A stretch of DNA of 64,000 nt from Simmondsia chinensis. Its lineage: Eukaryota > Streptophyta > Magnoliopsida > Caryophyllales > Simmondsiaceae. The position numbers and the translations under genes are program-made. Of the stretch, positions 21,241-31,662 are shown in pieces. Every line of letters starts with the position of its first letter. Position 1 is the first letter of the stretch. The DNA lies in contig JAGTTD010000024.1 in the NCBI GenBank assembly GCA_018398585.1, positions 11,312,071 to 11,376,070 on the forward strand, read 5' to 3'. The notes under the pieces were generated by a model, which was not told the DNA's origin, made no database searches, and was given only the letters and a program-made list of their open reading frames with translations.

Positions 21241-21912
21241 GAAATTCTTGGCCTTGAAGTGCCATATTTAAGTGCAATAGGTGCGCTGATGTATCTTGCT
21301 AACTATACGAGGCCAGATATAGCCTTTTCGGTTAATTTATAAGCAACATATAGCTCAACGCCTACCCGGAGACATTGGAATTGAACATATTTTTCGATAA
21401 CTCTGTGGTACATATGATATGGGATTATACTATCAGAGATAATCAAATTCGAGATTAGTTGGATATGCAAATGCTGGATATTTGTCTAATCCACGTAGAG
21501 GCCATTCACAAACAGGATACTTATTTATCTATGGTGATACTGCTATATCTTGGCGATCTACCAAGCAAACAACAGCAGCAACTTCTTTGAACCATGCCAA
21601 AATACTCGCACTTCATGAAGCTAGTAGGAAGTGCTAATGGTTGAGATCCCTTATTCAACATGTTCAAGAGAAATGCAGCCTTCCAGCGATCAGGGGGAGT
21701 CCGACAGTACTATATGAAGATAATGTTGCATGCATTACTCAGATCAAAGGTGGATACATTAAAGGTGACAGAACTAAACATATCTCACCAAACCTCTTCT
21801 TTACACATGAGCTTCAAGAGATGGGTGAAATAGATGTTCAGCAAGTTCGCTCAAGTGATACTTGGCAGATTTGTTCACGAAAGCATTGCCAACAACAATA
21901 CTTGAGAAATTA
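21241..21912 (+). pseudogene. Copia C RNase H
   Basis: The frames show RLVGYANAGYLSNPRRGHSQ, GYLFIYGDTAISWRSTKQT and, in one open stretch from 21641, CSLPAIRGSPTVLYEDNVAC, GDRTKHISPNLFFTHELQ and the end ILEKLVYKIGMRRLKNAP in another frame. These are the copia RNase H domain and Pol C-terminus. The first catalytic Asp (normally YADAGY) is Asn here. Confidence 0.85.
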
Positions 21913-22124
21913 GTTTATAAGATTGGTATGCGGCGACTCAAGAATGCCCCTTACTAATATGTTCACATGAGGGGGAGTTAAATACGAGCTGTACTCTTTT
22001 TCCCTTTGTTATGGTTTTTTTTCCCACTAGGTTTTTCCTAGCAAGGTTTTTAACAAGGAAGGTGTATATAACTTGGACATTTTACACTTTCAAGAGTGTC
22101 ATGTCCCGTTATAATAGAAAATAT

Positions 22125-22136
22125 CCAAAGGAGGAG
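22125..22136 (+). other. Polypurine tract of element C
   Basis: CCAAAGGAGGAG directly precedes the 3' LTR start. Confidence 0.75.
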
Positions 22137-22538
22137 TGTTGTAAATATTGGATATTTTTGGGGTATAATTTTACAGTCGAGTTTGGATATTATTAAATAT
22201 TGTAGAAAATTAGAAATTATGTAAAATACCTTTGTATACATATACATATATACATATAATATATGCATATATATACTCGTTTTCTTCGCGGTTAAAGCTT
22301 TTAACCGCCTCTTCTTTACTATATATATATACATGTATACACACATAACACACATCAGTGAAGCAAAAAGAATGGAAAAGCAACAAAAGTAAAGCGAGAA
22401 GTGAGAGATTGGGGTTGTGAGAAAGGTATAATATTCTCTCGTTCTAATACAAAATACGTGCTATTTTTCTTCAAGCATATTGGAGTTTGTTTTTTATTCT
22501 CTTCCTATACAGTATAATTTTCCTATAGTTTTACAACA
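22137..22538 (+). repeat. 3' LTR of copia element C
   Basis: It begins TGTTGTAAATATTGG and ends TTACAACA. It matches the 5' LTR with scattered substitutions and a few small indels in the TA-rich stretch. Confidence 0.92.
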
Positions 22539-22543
22539 CAGTT

Positions 22544-22758
22544 TTATTATTAGTCCTTTTTTAATGCATGGGGCAATTTACACATAACAAGCATAAAAAA
22601 AAATATATATATATCATTATTATTGGCTAGCCATTAATAAAAGCTCACATGGTAATAACATTAGCCGAATATTTTAGTATACAAACTTTATGAAATAGGT
22701 TTATAGTCTAGAAGTTACTTATAATTGATAGAATGACTCAATTAGCAGTGTAAAATAA
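22544..22758. other. AT-rich spacer
   Basis: No feature recognised between element C and the LINE. Confidence 0.55.
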
Positions 22759-22771
22759 TGTTAAATTTGTC

Positions 22772-23348
22772 TTTTTTTTTGTTTTGGTAAGTCAGTGTGA
22801 AATTATCATATATGAAAGAATATATGTACAAGTCTACGAGGGGCATACTCCAAGCCAAGGCCCAAGGCCTTCATCAAAGAATCAATCCAAAGAGAGAAAC
22901 TAAAACAACGAAATCAAAAGCCAACAAGGCCAAACAAAAAGAACAAAGCCAAAAAGTGAAAACAAAGCTAGCGCTCAATCCCCCACTCCTGTAAGAGCTG
23001 TGAGTGACGATGGGCACCGTGAAGCGTGGGAGCAGCAATGAGACGGCTGCGAACCAATCCTGTGATCTCCTTAGTGAAAATTGCGGAAGGCCTGGACTGG
23101 GAGCGCTGGATCCTCAGGTTACGCTCGCACCAGAGGATGTAAACCGTCGCTGAAAGACAAAGGCGGGCAAGGATCCGATCAACCCCGCGACCACGGAGCC
23201 TGGAAGCGGCCCACTGACTAGCTCATGCCAAGGAAGCAAAGGCCAGGTGAAAGAGGTGAGGGAAGACACCCTAGACCAGACAGCAGCAGAGAAGCTGCAC
23301 CTGAAGAAGAGATGGTTGTGCTACTCATCATCCGACCGACACAACAAG
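22772..23348 (-). mobile_element. 5'-truncated LINE 3' end with 13-bp target duplication
   Basis: On the minus strand the text HNHLFFRCSFSAAVWSRV matches the zinc-finger-like domain at the end of plant LINE reverse transcriptases (zf-RVT, with the HLFFxC core). It is followed by PLLPWHELV and, in shifted frames, a hydrophobic C-terminus FVFTFWLCSFCLALL. A nine-base A tail (T run on the plus strand at 22772-22780) closes the element. TGTTAAATTTGTC is duplicated exactly at 22759-22771 and 23349-23361, the hallmark of target-primed reverse transcription. Only the last ~580 bp were copied, so there is no functional ORF. It is more GC-rich than its surroundings. Confidence 0.88.
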
Positions 23349-23401
23349 TGTTAAATTTGTCGTTATTTGTTAGTAAACATAGCTAACATCCCCTTGTTAT
23401 A

Positions 23402-23464
23402 CTCCCCATCCCATACATGAATCGCAATGTTGTGACATGTCTATTGGAGAAAAGTCGGACGGAG
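23402..23464. mobile_element. Possible degenerate Stowaway-type MITE
   Basis: The segment is bounded by TA on both sides. It starts CTCCCCATCCCATA and ends, as complement, CTCCGTCCGAC, resembling the CTCCCTCCGTCCC terminal repeat of Stowaway elements. At 63 bp it would be internally deleted. The inverted repeat is imperfect, so this is tentative. Confidence 0.35.
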
Positions 23465-23739
23465 TACCTATTTTACACCTTAAATACTACAGTTTGGATT
23501 ATTTTATAAAATATGTGTAACCTTTTCTACTAGAAAATTATGTCATAAAGTTAATACATCAAATTTCATTCTACTAGTATATAATTTGTACTAGATTCTT
23601 TTTCTTTCATTTATGAATAAAATAAGAGGCAAAAGAGTTGCCCTCCATTGGGGGTCTAAGAAAGAAAAATAGAACAAAAAGTGGGTCAGGACTGGTGGGT
23701 GTGTGTCAAGGCCAGCACGATTAGGGTTCTCATACCGGA
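23465..23739. other. Spacer, nothing recognised
   Basis: No motif or repeat end seen. Confidence 0.5.
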
Positions 23740-24450
23740 GAGTTTTACAATATTTTTATTCGTGTATTCAGTAGTACTAGTGGAGGTAGATGTTGTCGTT
23801 GTAGTAAGCAGCAGGGATGGTGGGACATGGTGATGGTGGCAATTCCTGCTAGATTTGGAGAGCTGTGGAGGCTTTCATGGGCTGTGGTGGAGGGGAAACA
23901 GGACAGGAAGATCATGCTTGAACTGCAGAAACAGATAACGGGAAAGAAATTTAGTAAAGATATAAGCAATCTATTGTGATGAGGGAACATAAAGAACACA
24001 AAAAAGAAGCTCGCTCATGGACAAAACGAATATCAATCTCTACGTGTTTGGTTATAACATGTTGAATCTTTTAGGAGACAAGTAGTAAAGATGTCACTAA
24101 AGTAGCTTTAGGATTGGAGATACCTAGTTCACTATTTAAGAGATTGTGACTAACATCATTAAGAAACTACATTAGTAACCCCTCCATATTTGGTCCATGC
24201 ACTTGAACGGAAACATTATTGTTGCTTAGAAGACCATGAGATTATGTCATGTCGAGAAAGATAAAGAACTAAGATGTGGAAAGATGGGTATCTAGGCATC
24301 CTACCCAGGCAACATCTAAGTACGCACAAGTTGATTAGTGCAAGATGGTGAAATCTATAGTACCTTTAAAATAACGAAGAATACACTTAACAGCAACCCC
24401 GTGGGACTTGCATAGACATAAGGACGTTGTTATGCTTGTTGCTATGTTAG
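23740..24450 (-). pseudogene. Copia RNase H relic
   Basis: Reading right to left, weak but ordered matches to copia RNase H are visible: SCPRGCC (for a SPRDxH-like stretch), DIISWSSKQQ, FRSSAWTKYGGVTNVVS (for SRSSAEAEYRAVANVVA), a CW-like pair, and near 24000 a KHVEID-RFVHERA type motif. Stops are frequent, and no LTR belonging to it was identified. It may be the C-terminal end of a copia element broken by the insertion of element N at 24459. Confidence 0.6.
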
Positions 24451-24458
24451 TGTGGTTG

Positions 24459-25160
24459 TGTTAGGACATTACTTACCTCAAAATTAGATATTGATCAGAA
24501 TTGATTTTATATTTGATTAGGATCTGATTTAGGTGAGATTTGATTTGATTTGAAGTTTGACTAGGATTAGGTAACTTTTATAATTACGGTTATGGTGATT
24601 GTTAGAAAGAGGAGAAAAAGGAAAAGAAAATGTGGGGGGTTTGAGTGATTTGTAATGGGTGCCCAGGGGAGCACTTGGGCAGGGGGAGGGAATGAGAGAT
24701 TTTGATTGTAAAAGCTTACTTGTGAGGTTTGTTTGTTTGATGTCGAATTGGGCAAACCCTAGCATGAAGGGAGTCATGCTCGGGTGCCTTGATTAAGTGA
24801 TTGAGAGAGTTTGTGTGGCTTCCATTTTCTAAAGCTGCATTGTGAAAAGACCGGTGGTTTGCCGTGTGAAGCTATATTGTGGAAAGGTCGGTGTCTTACA
24901 ATTCAAAGCTACATTGTGGGAGGTTGGTGACGTAATGTCCAATAGTCACATTGATGATTGATGATGATTGTAATATGGGGTTTGAGGGTTTTAATTCGAG
25001 ATTGAAATTCTTTAAATTTCCAAGTGAATGAGGCATTCTTTTAGGTCACATGATTTTTCCCTCTAGGTGAGAGAGGGTTTCCACATAAACTTCAGCTTCC
25101 TATTTCGACGTTTTGTTGATTTTCTCTTCTGCTTGCGCTTGATGTGTTATTTTTGCAAAA
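24459..25160 (+). repeat. 5' LTR of element N
   Basis: It starts TGTTAGGACATTACTTACC and ends about GATGTGTTATTTTTGCAAAA, aligning with GATGTGTGATTTTCCCAACA at the end of the 3' copy. The terminal CA is mutated. Confidence 0.82.
24831..24941 (+). repeat. Three imperfect 37-bp tandem repeats in the N 5' LTR
   Basis: Units start at 24831, 24868 and 24905 with AAAGCTGCATTGTG, GAAGCTATATTGTGG and AAAGCTACATTGTGGG. In the 3' LTR the equivalents are less regular. Such repeats in LTRs often lie in U3. Confidence 0.75.
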
Positions 25161-25814
25161 AGTGGTATCAGAGTATGTCAAGGTTGATTTCTTGAGAGTT
25201 GATTGGACTTGAATGTTGATGTAAAGGTTGGCCAACAAAGATTGGACTTGAATGTTGATGTAAAGGTTGGCCAACAAAGACAAGCGGTGACCAGGGAGGG
25301 CAAGTGCGGTGGTTCCCAATCTTTATCTGGTGGCTAGAGAGAGACAAAAGTCCAACATGGTGATGATCGTGTTCCTTTTTGTGGTTAATCAAGGTCGAGG
25401 TCAGCAAAGCGTGGATGGTGGTGGATTTCGATCGGAGCAAGAGCATTGTTGGAAGTTCAATGTTCAAGTGATGATGGTTCTCGGTGGGAACATAGGAAGA
25501 AGAGGCCTCCTTCAATGGCTTCGGGGAGATGATGGATTGGAAGGATGAGTGACAATTGTTTGCACTATAGGGTACGTGCTAAGAAAATCCGAGGCATGAT
25601 GGTGGTGGTGGTTGATTTCGCACTAGGTGGTGACAGAGGCAAACAGAGCACCAATAGTGATGGTGATGGTCGAAGGTGGCCAATGATAGGTGATGATGGA
25701 GTGGTGGTGCCAGCGGCTGGGTTTGACGAGAGAGAGAGTGAGAAGAAGTTAAAGAGGACAAAAAGAAAAATGATAAATTGTAAGAAATACAATTTTGAGG
25801 TAATGGAAAAGATT
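25161..25814 (+). other. Internal region of element N
   Basis: It begins with a primer-binding site, TGGTATCAGAG at 25163-25173. A perfect 39-bp tandem duplication follows (25201-25239 and 25240-25278). The rest has open frames on both strands, rich in GGT/GAT-like codons, but none shows a Gag, protease or polymerase motif, so I do not call a gene. It ends GGAAAAGATT next to the 3' LTR, a plausible polypurine tract. Confidence 0.7.
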
Positions 25815-26210
25815 TGTTAGGATATTATTTACCTCCAGATTAGATATTTATGAGATTTGATTTTATATTTGATTAGGATTTGATTTAGGTGAAATTCGAT
25901 TTAATTTAAAGTTTGACTAGGGTTAGGGAACTTCATTATAAATAGAAAGAGGAGAAAAAAGAGAGGAAAATGTGAGGAATTTAAGTGATTTGTGGGCAAT
26001 GGGTAGGGGAGAGAATGAGAGATTTTGATGGTAAAAGCATGCTTATAGGATTCGGTAATTTCGCCGGTTCTGGAGCTTGTGATGTTTGTTTGATGCTGTG
26101 AGTGTTACCCTTGAGCATGAAGGGAATCATGCTCAGGTGCCTTAATTGAGCAATTGAGAGAGTTTTTATAGCTTCCTTTTTCCAAAAGTGCGTTGTGAGA
26201 GGACTGGTGG
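25815..26210 (+). repeat. 3' LTR of element N, left part
   Basis: It starts TGTTAGGATATTATTTACC and follows the 5' LTR up to GGACTGGTGG, where chromovirus G is inserted. Confidence 0.85.
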
Positions 26211-26597
26211 TGTTATGAATCACATGTCTTACTTGATGTTAGGTTGATTGTTAGCTTTTATGATTGTAATAATGTTGTGAATAGTTGTAATTCTTGAAAT
26301 AAGGCTGTAAGGCTTTTGGCGCCAAGATTCAATTGAGGTTGGTTAAGTCGGTTAGAGTTCTAGGCTAGCAAGTTCAGTCGGTTGGAGTAAGCTCGATTCA
26401 ATGTATCTTAATTGAAGTATAAGTAGCCTAGCTCTAAGTGTAATCCTCATTCAATCAAATACAAAAATATCTTTTGATATTTAACTCTCTCTCTCTCATC
26501 TAACTCTTCTCTTATTTCTTATCTCTCTTCACGTCTTATCTCATCTCAATCTCTTCTTCCACTAGGTTAACTTCATGATTGATCATGAAGCTTAACA
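26211..26597 (+). repeat. 5' LTR of chromovirus G
   Basis: 387 bp, ending CTTAACA, followed by the primer-binding site. A CT-rich stretch (CTCTCTCTCTCTC, near 26490) lies downstream of the presumed promoter. Confidence 0.93.
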
Positions 26598-26599
26598 AT

Positions 26600-26612
26600 T
26601 GGTATCAGAGCC
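26600..26612 (+). other. Primer-binding site of chromovirus G
   Basis: TGGTATCAGAGCC is a perfect match to the initiator-methionine tRNA type site, two bases after the LTR. Confidence 0.92.
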
Positions 26613-26682
26613 ATGTTGTGTTGCTACCGATTGATTGTTCTTTGATTGATTTGAGCTGGCAAGGTACAAGAAGCAGATATCA

Positions 26683-28040
26683 ATGGCTGGTGGTGTAACA
26701 ACACGATCTGGAGCTGCTAATGCTGCAAATGTCGCAGGAGCTGCTGCAAATGTTTATCCTAATGCTACTTATGCTTCGGTTGTTGGTGCTAATGCTGCAG
26801 CAGGAGCTGAGTTTATTACAACAGCTCAATTGAAGATTCACATGGATGAAATGTTCTCTCGGATGCAATAATTACAGTTGGAACGAGATCGAAAGATTGT
26901 TGATCAATTGACTGGATTGCAAGATCAGATTAACAAACAGACTTCATCCTTCGGTGCTGGAATTCTATTACCAGCTAGCCAATAGGTTTGACCACCAGGT
27001 GTGGTGCAACCTCAAGCAGCTAGTGTAGTCGCAAGATAACAGAATCATCCTCGTGATCCGTTTCGAGCTCTAGTTGCCAGTAGGTCTATGGAACAGGATG
27101 ATCGTCCATCATATCAGTTGCAACCTCAAAATTCTAAAAGTACTGATGCATCAGCCAGCAGTAAGAGGAGTGGTTATAGGCAGCCAAGGATTCAAATTAA
27201 ACCTTTCGATGGAAAACAGCTACAATCATGGATCAGAAGGTGTGATCATTACTTCCATTTCTATCACATTGAAGAAGCTGAGAAGGCTGTTTATCTCCAA
27301 GGAGATCATGAGGTATAGCTCTATAGTGTTTTGAAGAGTAATCCTTCATTCTCTTGGGCTGAATTTGTGGAAGAACTGTGTGAACGATATGGAGATGAGG
27401 ATTTAAGTGATATAGTTGATAACTTCAACAAAGTAGTACAAATCACAACTGTCAAAGAATACATGACTTCTGATAAAAAAAAAAAAAAAAAAAAAGAATA
27501 CATAACTAGATTTTTGAGTACCTTAGAGCTAGTATGATTACAGCCTATCCTCAAACAACTGAATCATACTATGTATCAAGTTTCATTAGTGGCTTAAAGC
27601 CAAAGATCATGAACCTTGTCAAGGCAATAGGTCCTAGAACTTTATTAAAAGCTTATGCTAAGGTAAATCGTTTGAAGCTATGGTTCTTGCATTTTATAAG
27701 GGACCAAGGAACAAAGGCAGTAGTTCACATCAGCAACAGAAAGGATCAGTTAAGTCCATCGTTCGGATGAGAAGAAAGTCCAAAGATTGTGTTATAAATG
27801 TAATCAGCCGTATTCATTTGGACATAAATGCAATCTCAAGTTCCTTATGTCTGCAAGAGGAGCTATGGCAAATAATGAATCTGAAGAAGATGAAACAGAT
27901 GTTGACCAGGACAGTTCTGATCATGAGTCTCAAGAGGAGCTTCTGGAGAATGAAGTAGAGATCTCTATGAGAGCTTTGACAGGCAATGGGGCTCATAACA
28001 CCATTAGGAGCAAGGACGAGCTGGCAAGAATTCCATAGTT
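26683..28040 (+). pseudogene. Chromovirus G gag
   Basis: The start ATG at 26683 opens an Ala/Asn-rich N-terminus (MAGGVTTRSG). The capsid core follows: RIQIKPFDGKQLQSWIRRCD, YFHFYHIEEAEKAVYLQGD and SWAEFVEELCERYGDEDLSD. The nucleocapsid knuckle is CYKCNQPYSFGHKC (near 27785), the CX2CX7HXC form seen in plant chromoviruses. Stops at 26869, 26986 and 27316 fit CAA/CAG to TAA/TAG changes. A poly(A) insertion at 27469-27492 breaks the frame before ITRFLSTLELV. The frame shifts again between 27537 and 27787. Confidence 0.9.
27454..27507 (+). repeat. Poly(A)-only insertion with 15-bp target duplication
   Basis: AAAGAATACATGACT (27454-27468) and AAAGAATACATAACT (27493-27507) flank TCTGAT plus a run of A; the total A run is 27475-27495. 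The uninterrupted Gag would read VKEYITRF. The arrangement fits an extremely 5'-truncated LINE or LINE-mobilised insertion that copied little more than the tail. Confidence 0.75.
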
Positions 28041-28560
28041 ATTTTGATTAGTGGTAGCACTCATTTCATCATTGATCCAAAGGTGGTGAGAAAGGTTGGA
28101 AAGGATATGATCAAGATGCAGCCATTAGCTGTGACAGTGGTTGATGGGAATTCCATTCTTACTCACACCAAGTGCCAAGGTTTCCAGTGGACTATGCAAG
28201 ATCACTAGTTTAAGAATGACTTCAGGATTTTGCCTTTGGGTGGATGTGATATGGTTCTTGGTGTGGATTGGATGACCGGTGATCTTTGATTTTTCCAAGC
28301 CTACAGTGACTTTTAACAGGCAAGGATCTTCTGTAACATTGCAAGGCATGGCTGAGCAGCCACAGTTACAGATGTTGAAAGGCAAGAGTATAGAAGATGG
28401 ATTCAAGAAGGGTGCTTATCAAAGGGTTGGACAATTATTCGCAATTTCACATACTGATTTGGGAGAGCCATCTCATCCTAAGGTGCAGGCATTAATTGGT
28501 GAGTTTGGGGACCTGTTTGAGCCACCAAAGGCTTTACTAAGAGGAACTTGGATCACGTAA
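28041..28560 (+). pseudogene. Chromovirus G protease and linker
   Basis: The text ISGSTHFIIDPKVVRKVG matches the gypsy protease active-site region, normally IDSGSTHNFI; the catalytic Asp seems to be replaced (ISG instead of DSG). LPLGGCDMVLGVDWM marks the C-terminal part. After a frameshift, IFDFSKPTVTFNRQGSSVTL and an EFGDLFEPPKAL segment form the link to the polymerase. Confidence 0.85.
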
Positions 28561-29780
28561 TTCCTCTGAAGCCTAACTCAGGACCAGTAAAGTTAAGGCC
28601 CTACAAGTACCCTCATTCACAAACGATAGAGATTGAAAAGCAAGTGGATGACTTACTCAAGACTTGCTTCATCCGGCAAAGCCACAGCCCTTTGCTTCTT
28701 CGGTGGTACTAGTTAAGAAGAAAGATGGCTCAGCTAAAATGTGCATTGACTACAGACAGCTTAATTCTCTTACAGTCACGGATGAACTACATGGTGCATA
28801 CTTCTTTTCCAAGCCTGATTTGAGGCAAGGTTATCATCAAATCCGGGTGATGGAACAAGATGTTTACAAGGCTGCCTTTAGGACTCATCATGGGCATTTT
28901 GAGTTCGTGGTTATGTCTTTTGGCTTACCTTTCAGGCAGTAATGAATGATGTGTTCAAGAAATTCTTGAGGAGATTTGTGTTGGTATTCTTTGACGATAT
29001 TTTGATTTATAGTTCCACCATGGGACAACACTTGAAGCATTCGAGGGAAGTATTTTTGGGGATGCGCAATCACAAGCTGTTTGCTAAATTGGCTAAGTGC
29101 TCTTTTGCTCAGACTCAACTGGAGTATTTAGGACATGTGATCTCTCATTTTGTGGTTTGTACTGATCCTTCTAAAGTTCAGGTTATGAAAAAATGGCTAG
29201 TTCCTGTTACATTGAAGCAGTTGCGAGGGTTCTTGGGATTAACTAGTTATTGCAAGAAGTTTGTAGCTGGTTATGGAACAATTGCCAAGCCCCTAACTAA
29301 TTTATTGCAGAAGGATGCCTTCAAGTGGTCTGATCAGGCACAGGATGCATTTGAAGCTTTGAAAGCAACTATGTGTGCAGTACCTGTTTTGGCAATGCTA
29401 GACTTTCAAGAGGAGTTTGTATTAGAGACTGATGCTTGTGGGACTGGCATTGGAGCTATGTTGTCTCGGAAAGGAAGGCCAATAGCCTACCTTAGCCAGG
29501 CCTTAAGTCCTAAGCATCAAGAGTTGTCCACTTATGAGAAGGAGTATCTTGCAGTTCTTCTAGCAGTTGAGACACTACTTGGATGGCCATCGCTCTACAA
29601 TCAGGACAGACCATCAAAGCTTGAAATATCTGCTTGAGTAGAGGATTGTTACAAGAATTCAGAAGAAAGGCTTGATGAAGATGTTGGGTCTTGATTATGC
29701 TATAGAGTATAAGAGAGGGAAAGAAAATCAGGCAACTGATGCTTTGTCTCGAAGATTAGAAGATGATGAGCAAGGTTATT
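28561..29780 (+). pseudogene. Chromovirus G reverse transcriptase and RNase H
   Basis: The fingers and palm read [29 protein letters not shown], then [15 protein letters not shown] (first catalytic Asp), [10 protein letters not shown] and [10 protein letters not shown] (catalytic FxDD, intact). About a dozen codons between SLTV and DELHGA, which usually hold the KYPLPRIEDLL-like motif, are missing. RNase H follows with EFVLETDACGTGIGAMLSR, YLSQALSPKHQELSTYEKE and, after a frameshift near 29570, DYAIEYKRGKENQATDALSR. Frame breaks lie at about 28650, 28935 and 29575. Confidence 0.92.
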
Positions 29781-31070
29781 ATGGAGCTACTTCAGTAACT
29801 CTTCCAGCTTGGGTTGAGGAAGTGTACAAATCCTATAAGAATGACTCTGTTGCACAAGATTGTATAACTGTATTCAGCATCAGCAGATCTAGCAAAACTG
29901 ATCCTGAGGCAGAGGTATCTGTTGTCAAGGGAATCATCAGACTGAAGGGCAAGTTGTACATTGGAACTGCTACTGATTTGAGGCAACAAATCATTAGTGC
30001 TTCTCATGATTCAGCCTGGGGTGGCCACTCAAGTGTTGAAGGTACCTATCAGAGGCTCATAGCTTATTTCAGTTCAACTGGTATGAAGAAGGAAGTGAAG
30101 GAATTTTTGCAAGCTTGTGAGACTTGTCAGCAAACCAAGAGTGGTGATCACAAGTATCATGGACTTCTCCAACCTCTACCCATTCCAGATGGTGCTCGGC
30201 AGAACATAAGCATGGATTTTATTGAAGGTTTGCCTAAATCAGAGGGTAAGGAGGTTATTTGGGTAGTGGTGGATCGATTTACCAAGTTCAATCACTTTGT
30301 TGCCTTGGCTAGACCCGTGACAGCTGAGAAACTTGCAAGAGTATTCCTAGATAGCATCTACAAGCTTCATGGATTGCCAAAATCCATAATATCTGATCGG
30401 GACAAGCTCTTCACCAATCACTTTTGGAGGGAAATGTTTCTCCTCATGGGCACAATATTGGCTTTGAGTTCTTCCTACCATCCACAAACGGATGGCCAAA
30501 CAGAGAGAGTCAATCAGTGCAAAGAGCACTACCTTCGGAGTATGGTATTCAATCATCCTAAGGCTTGGGGAAAGTGGTTATCTTTGGCTTAGCACTGGTA
30601 TAATACACACGCTCATGCTTCAATTGGCACCACACCATTCAAGGCTTTGTATGGTTATGATCCTCCTTCACCCTTGATGTTGCAAAAGCTTGTGACATCA
30701 ATCACTGAAGTGGCTGATCTGATGCAGCAAAGAAGATAGTTGGTGCAGCTTTGAAAGATAATCTCCACCAAGCTCAAGCAAGAATGAAGTATGATGCAGA
30801 TAAGAATCGTGTGGACAAAGCTTATGAGATTAGAGACATGGTTTATCTGAAACTACAGCCCTACAGACAAGCTTCAATGGCTGTTAAGAAGAATGTTAAG
30901 CTTTGTGCTAGATACTTTGCCCCATACAAGATCATTGAGAAGATTGGGAAAGTTGCTTATAAGTTAGAATTTCCCTCTGACTCTTACATTCACCCGGTGT
31001 TTCATGTGTGTCTTTGGAAGAAACAGGTGAAGAAAGGCCAAGGAAATTCAATTCAGCCACTAGAAATTGA
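29781..31070 (+). pseudogene. Chromovirus G integrase
   Basis: An open stretch to 30592 carries the HHCC zinc domain (HDSAWGGHSSVEGTYQRL, then CETCQQTK) and all three catalytic acidic residues: SMDFIEGLPK, SIISDRDKLFTNHFW and SSYHPQTDGQTERVNQ. Two stops interrupt the next part (near 30590 and 30738). The frame then continues with QARMKYDADKNRVDKAYEI, YLKLQPYRQASMAV and FAPYKIIEKIGKVAYKLEFP (the GPY/F-type C-terminus) and HPVFHVCLWKKQVKKG. The catalytic core is the best preserved integrase in the window. Confidence 0.92.
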
Positions 31071-31260
31071 TTCAGATGGAGCTTTGCTGTTGAATCCTGC
31101 TGTCATCTCGGATTCTCGGTACAGAAGGCTGAAGGTAGATCAGCATATGAGGTGCTGGTGCAGTGGAGTAATCTGGATAAGAAGAATGCTTCATGGGAGG
31201 AATTGCCAATCTTGAGAAGCCAATTCCCTACCTTTCATTCTTGAGACAAGAATGTTTTCA
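31071..31260 (+). pseudogene. Chromodomain at the end of chromovirus G Pol
   Basis: After VISDSRYRRLK the frame shifts and reads YEVLVQWSNLDKKNASWEEL and then LRSQFPTFHS, a plant chromovirus chromodomain (VQW..L....ASWE pattern). In related elements this domain directs integration to heterochromatin marked by histone methylation, which fits the surroundings. It is frameshifted relative to integrase. Confidence 0.85.
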
Positions 31261-31272
31261 AGGGAAGGGGAT
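31259..31272 (+). other. Polypurine tract of chromovirus G
   Basis: CAAGGGAAGGGGAT directly precedes the 3' LTR. Confidence 0.85.
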
Positions 31273-31657
31273 TGTTATGAATCACATGTCTCACTTGATG
31301 TTAGGTTAATTGTTAGCTTCTATGATTGTAATAATGTTGCGAATAGTTGTAATTCTTGAAATAAGGTTGTAAGGCTTTTGGCGCCAAGATTCAATTGAGG
31401 TTGGTTAAGTCGGTTAGAGGTCTAGGCTAGCAAGTTGAGTCGGTTAGAGTAAGCTCGATTCAGTGTATCTTAATTGAAGTATAAGTAGTCTTGCTTTAAG
31501 TGTAATTCTCATTCAATCAAATGCAAAAATATCTTTTGATATTAAAATCTCTCTCTCATCTTACTCTTCTCTAAGTTCTCATCTCCCTTCACTTCTTGTC
31601 TCATCACAATCTCTTCTTCCACTAGGTTAATGCCAAGATTGATCTTGAAGCTTATCC
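31273..31657 (+). repeat. 3' LTR of chromovirus G
   Basis: It starts TGTTATGAATCACATGTCTC and ends CTTATCC, aligned to CTTAACA of the 5' LTR. It is followed by the AGTGG duplication. Confidence 0.92.
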
Positions 31658-31662
31658 AGTGG

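Larger units (their letters stand above)
17341..22538 (+). mobile_element. Copia element C with both LTRs, rearranged
   Basis: LTRs of 403 and 402 bp (17341-17743 and 22137-22538) begin TGTTGTAAA and end TTACAACA, and are flanked by CAGTG and CAGTT, a 5-bp target duplication with one mismatch. The interior carries gag, integrase, reverse transcriptase and RNase H remnants in copia order. Their wording (HLDSINLGDTIK, ASTHW, SLYGLKQ) fits the Ale/Retrofit-like group of copia elements. A SINE is inserted within. The reverse transcriptase region is rearranged. Nothing is intact. Confidence 0.9.
26211..31657 (+). mobile_element. Ty3/gypsy chromovirus G with both LTRs, defective
   Basis: LTRs 26211-26597 and 31273-31657 start TGTTATGAATCACATGTC. 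They flank gag, protease, RT, RNase H, integrase and a chromodomain, in that order. The flanks GGTGG (26206-26210) and AGTGG (31658-31662) fit a 5-bp target duplication with one change, and the uninterrupted host sequence in the other LTR of element N reads GGTGG at this point. The LTRs show roughly two dozen differences by eye, mostly transitions, so the insertion is old. Many stops and several frameshifts inactivate it. Confidence 0.93.

Noticed and set aside
25309..25820. Overlapping open frames in element N (both strands)
   Set aside because: Low-complexity GAT/GGT-rich sequence; translations look like repetitive DNA in three frames and show no Gag, protease or other domain.
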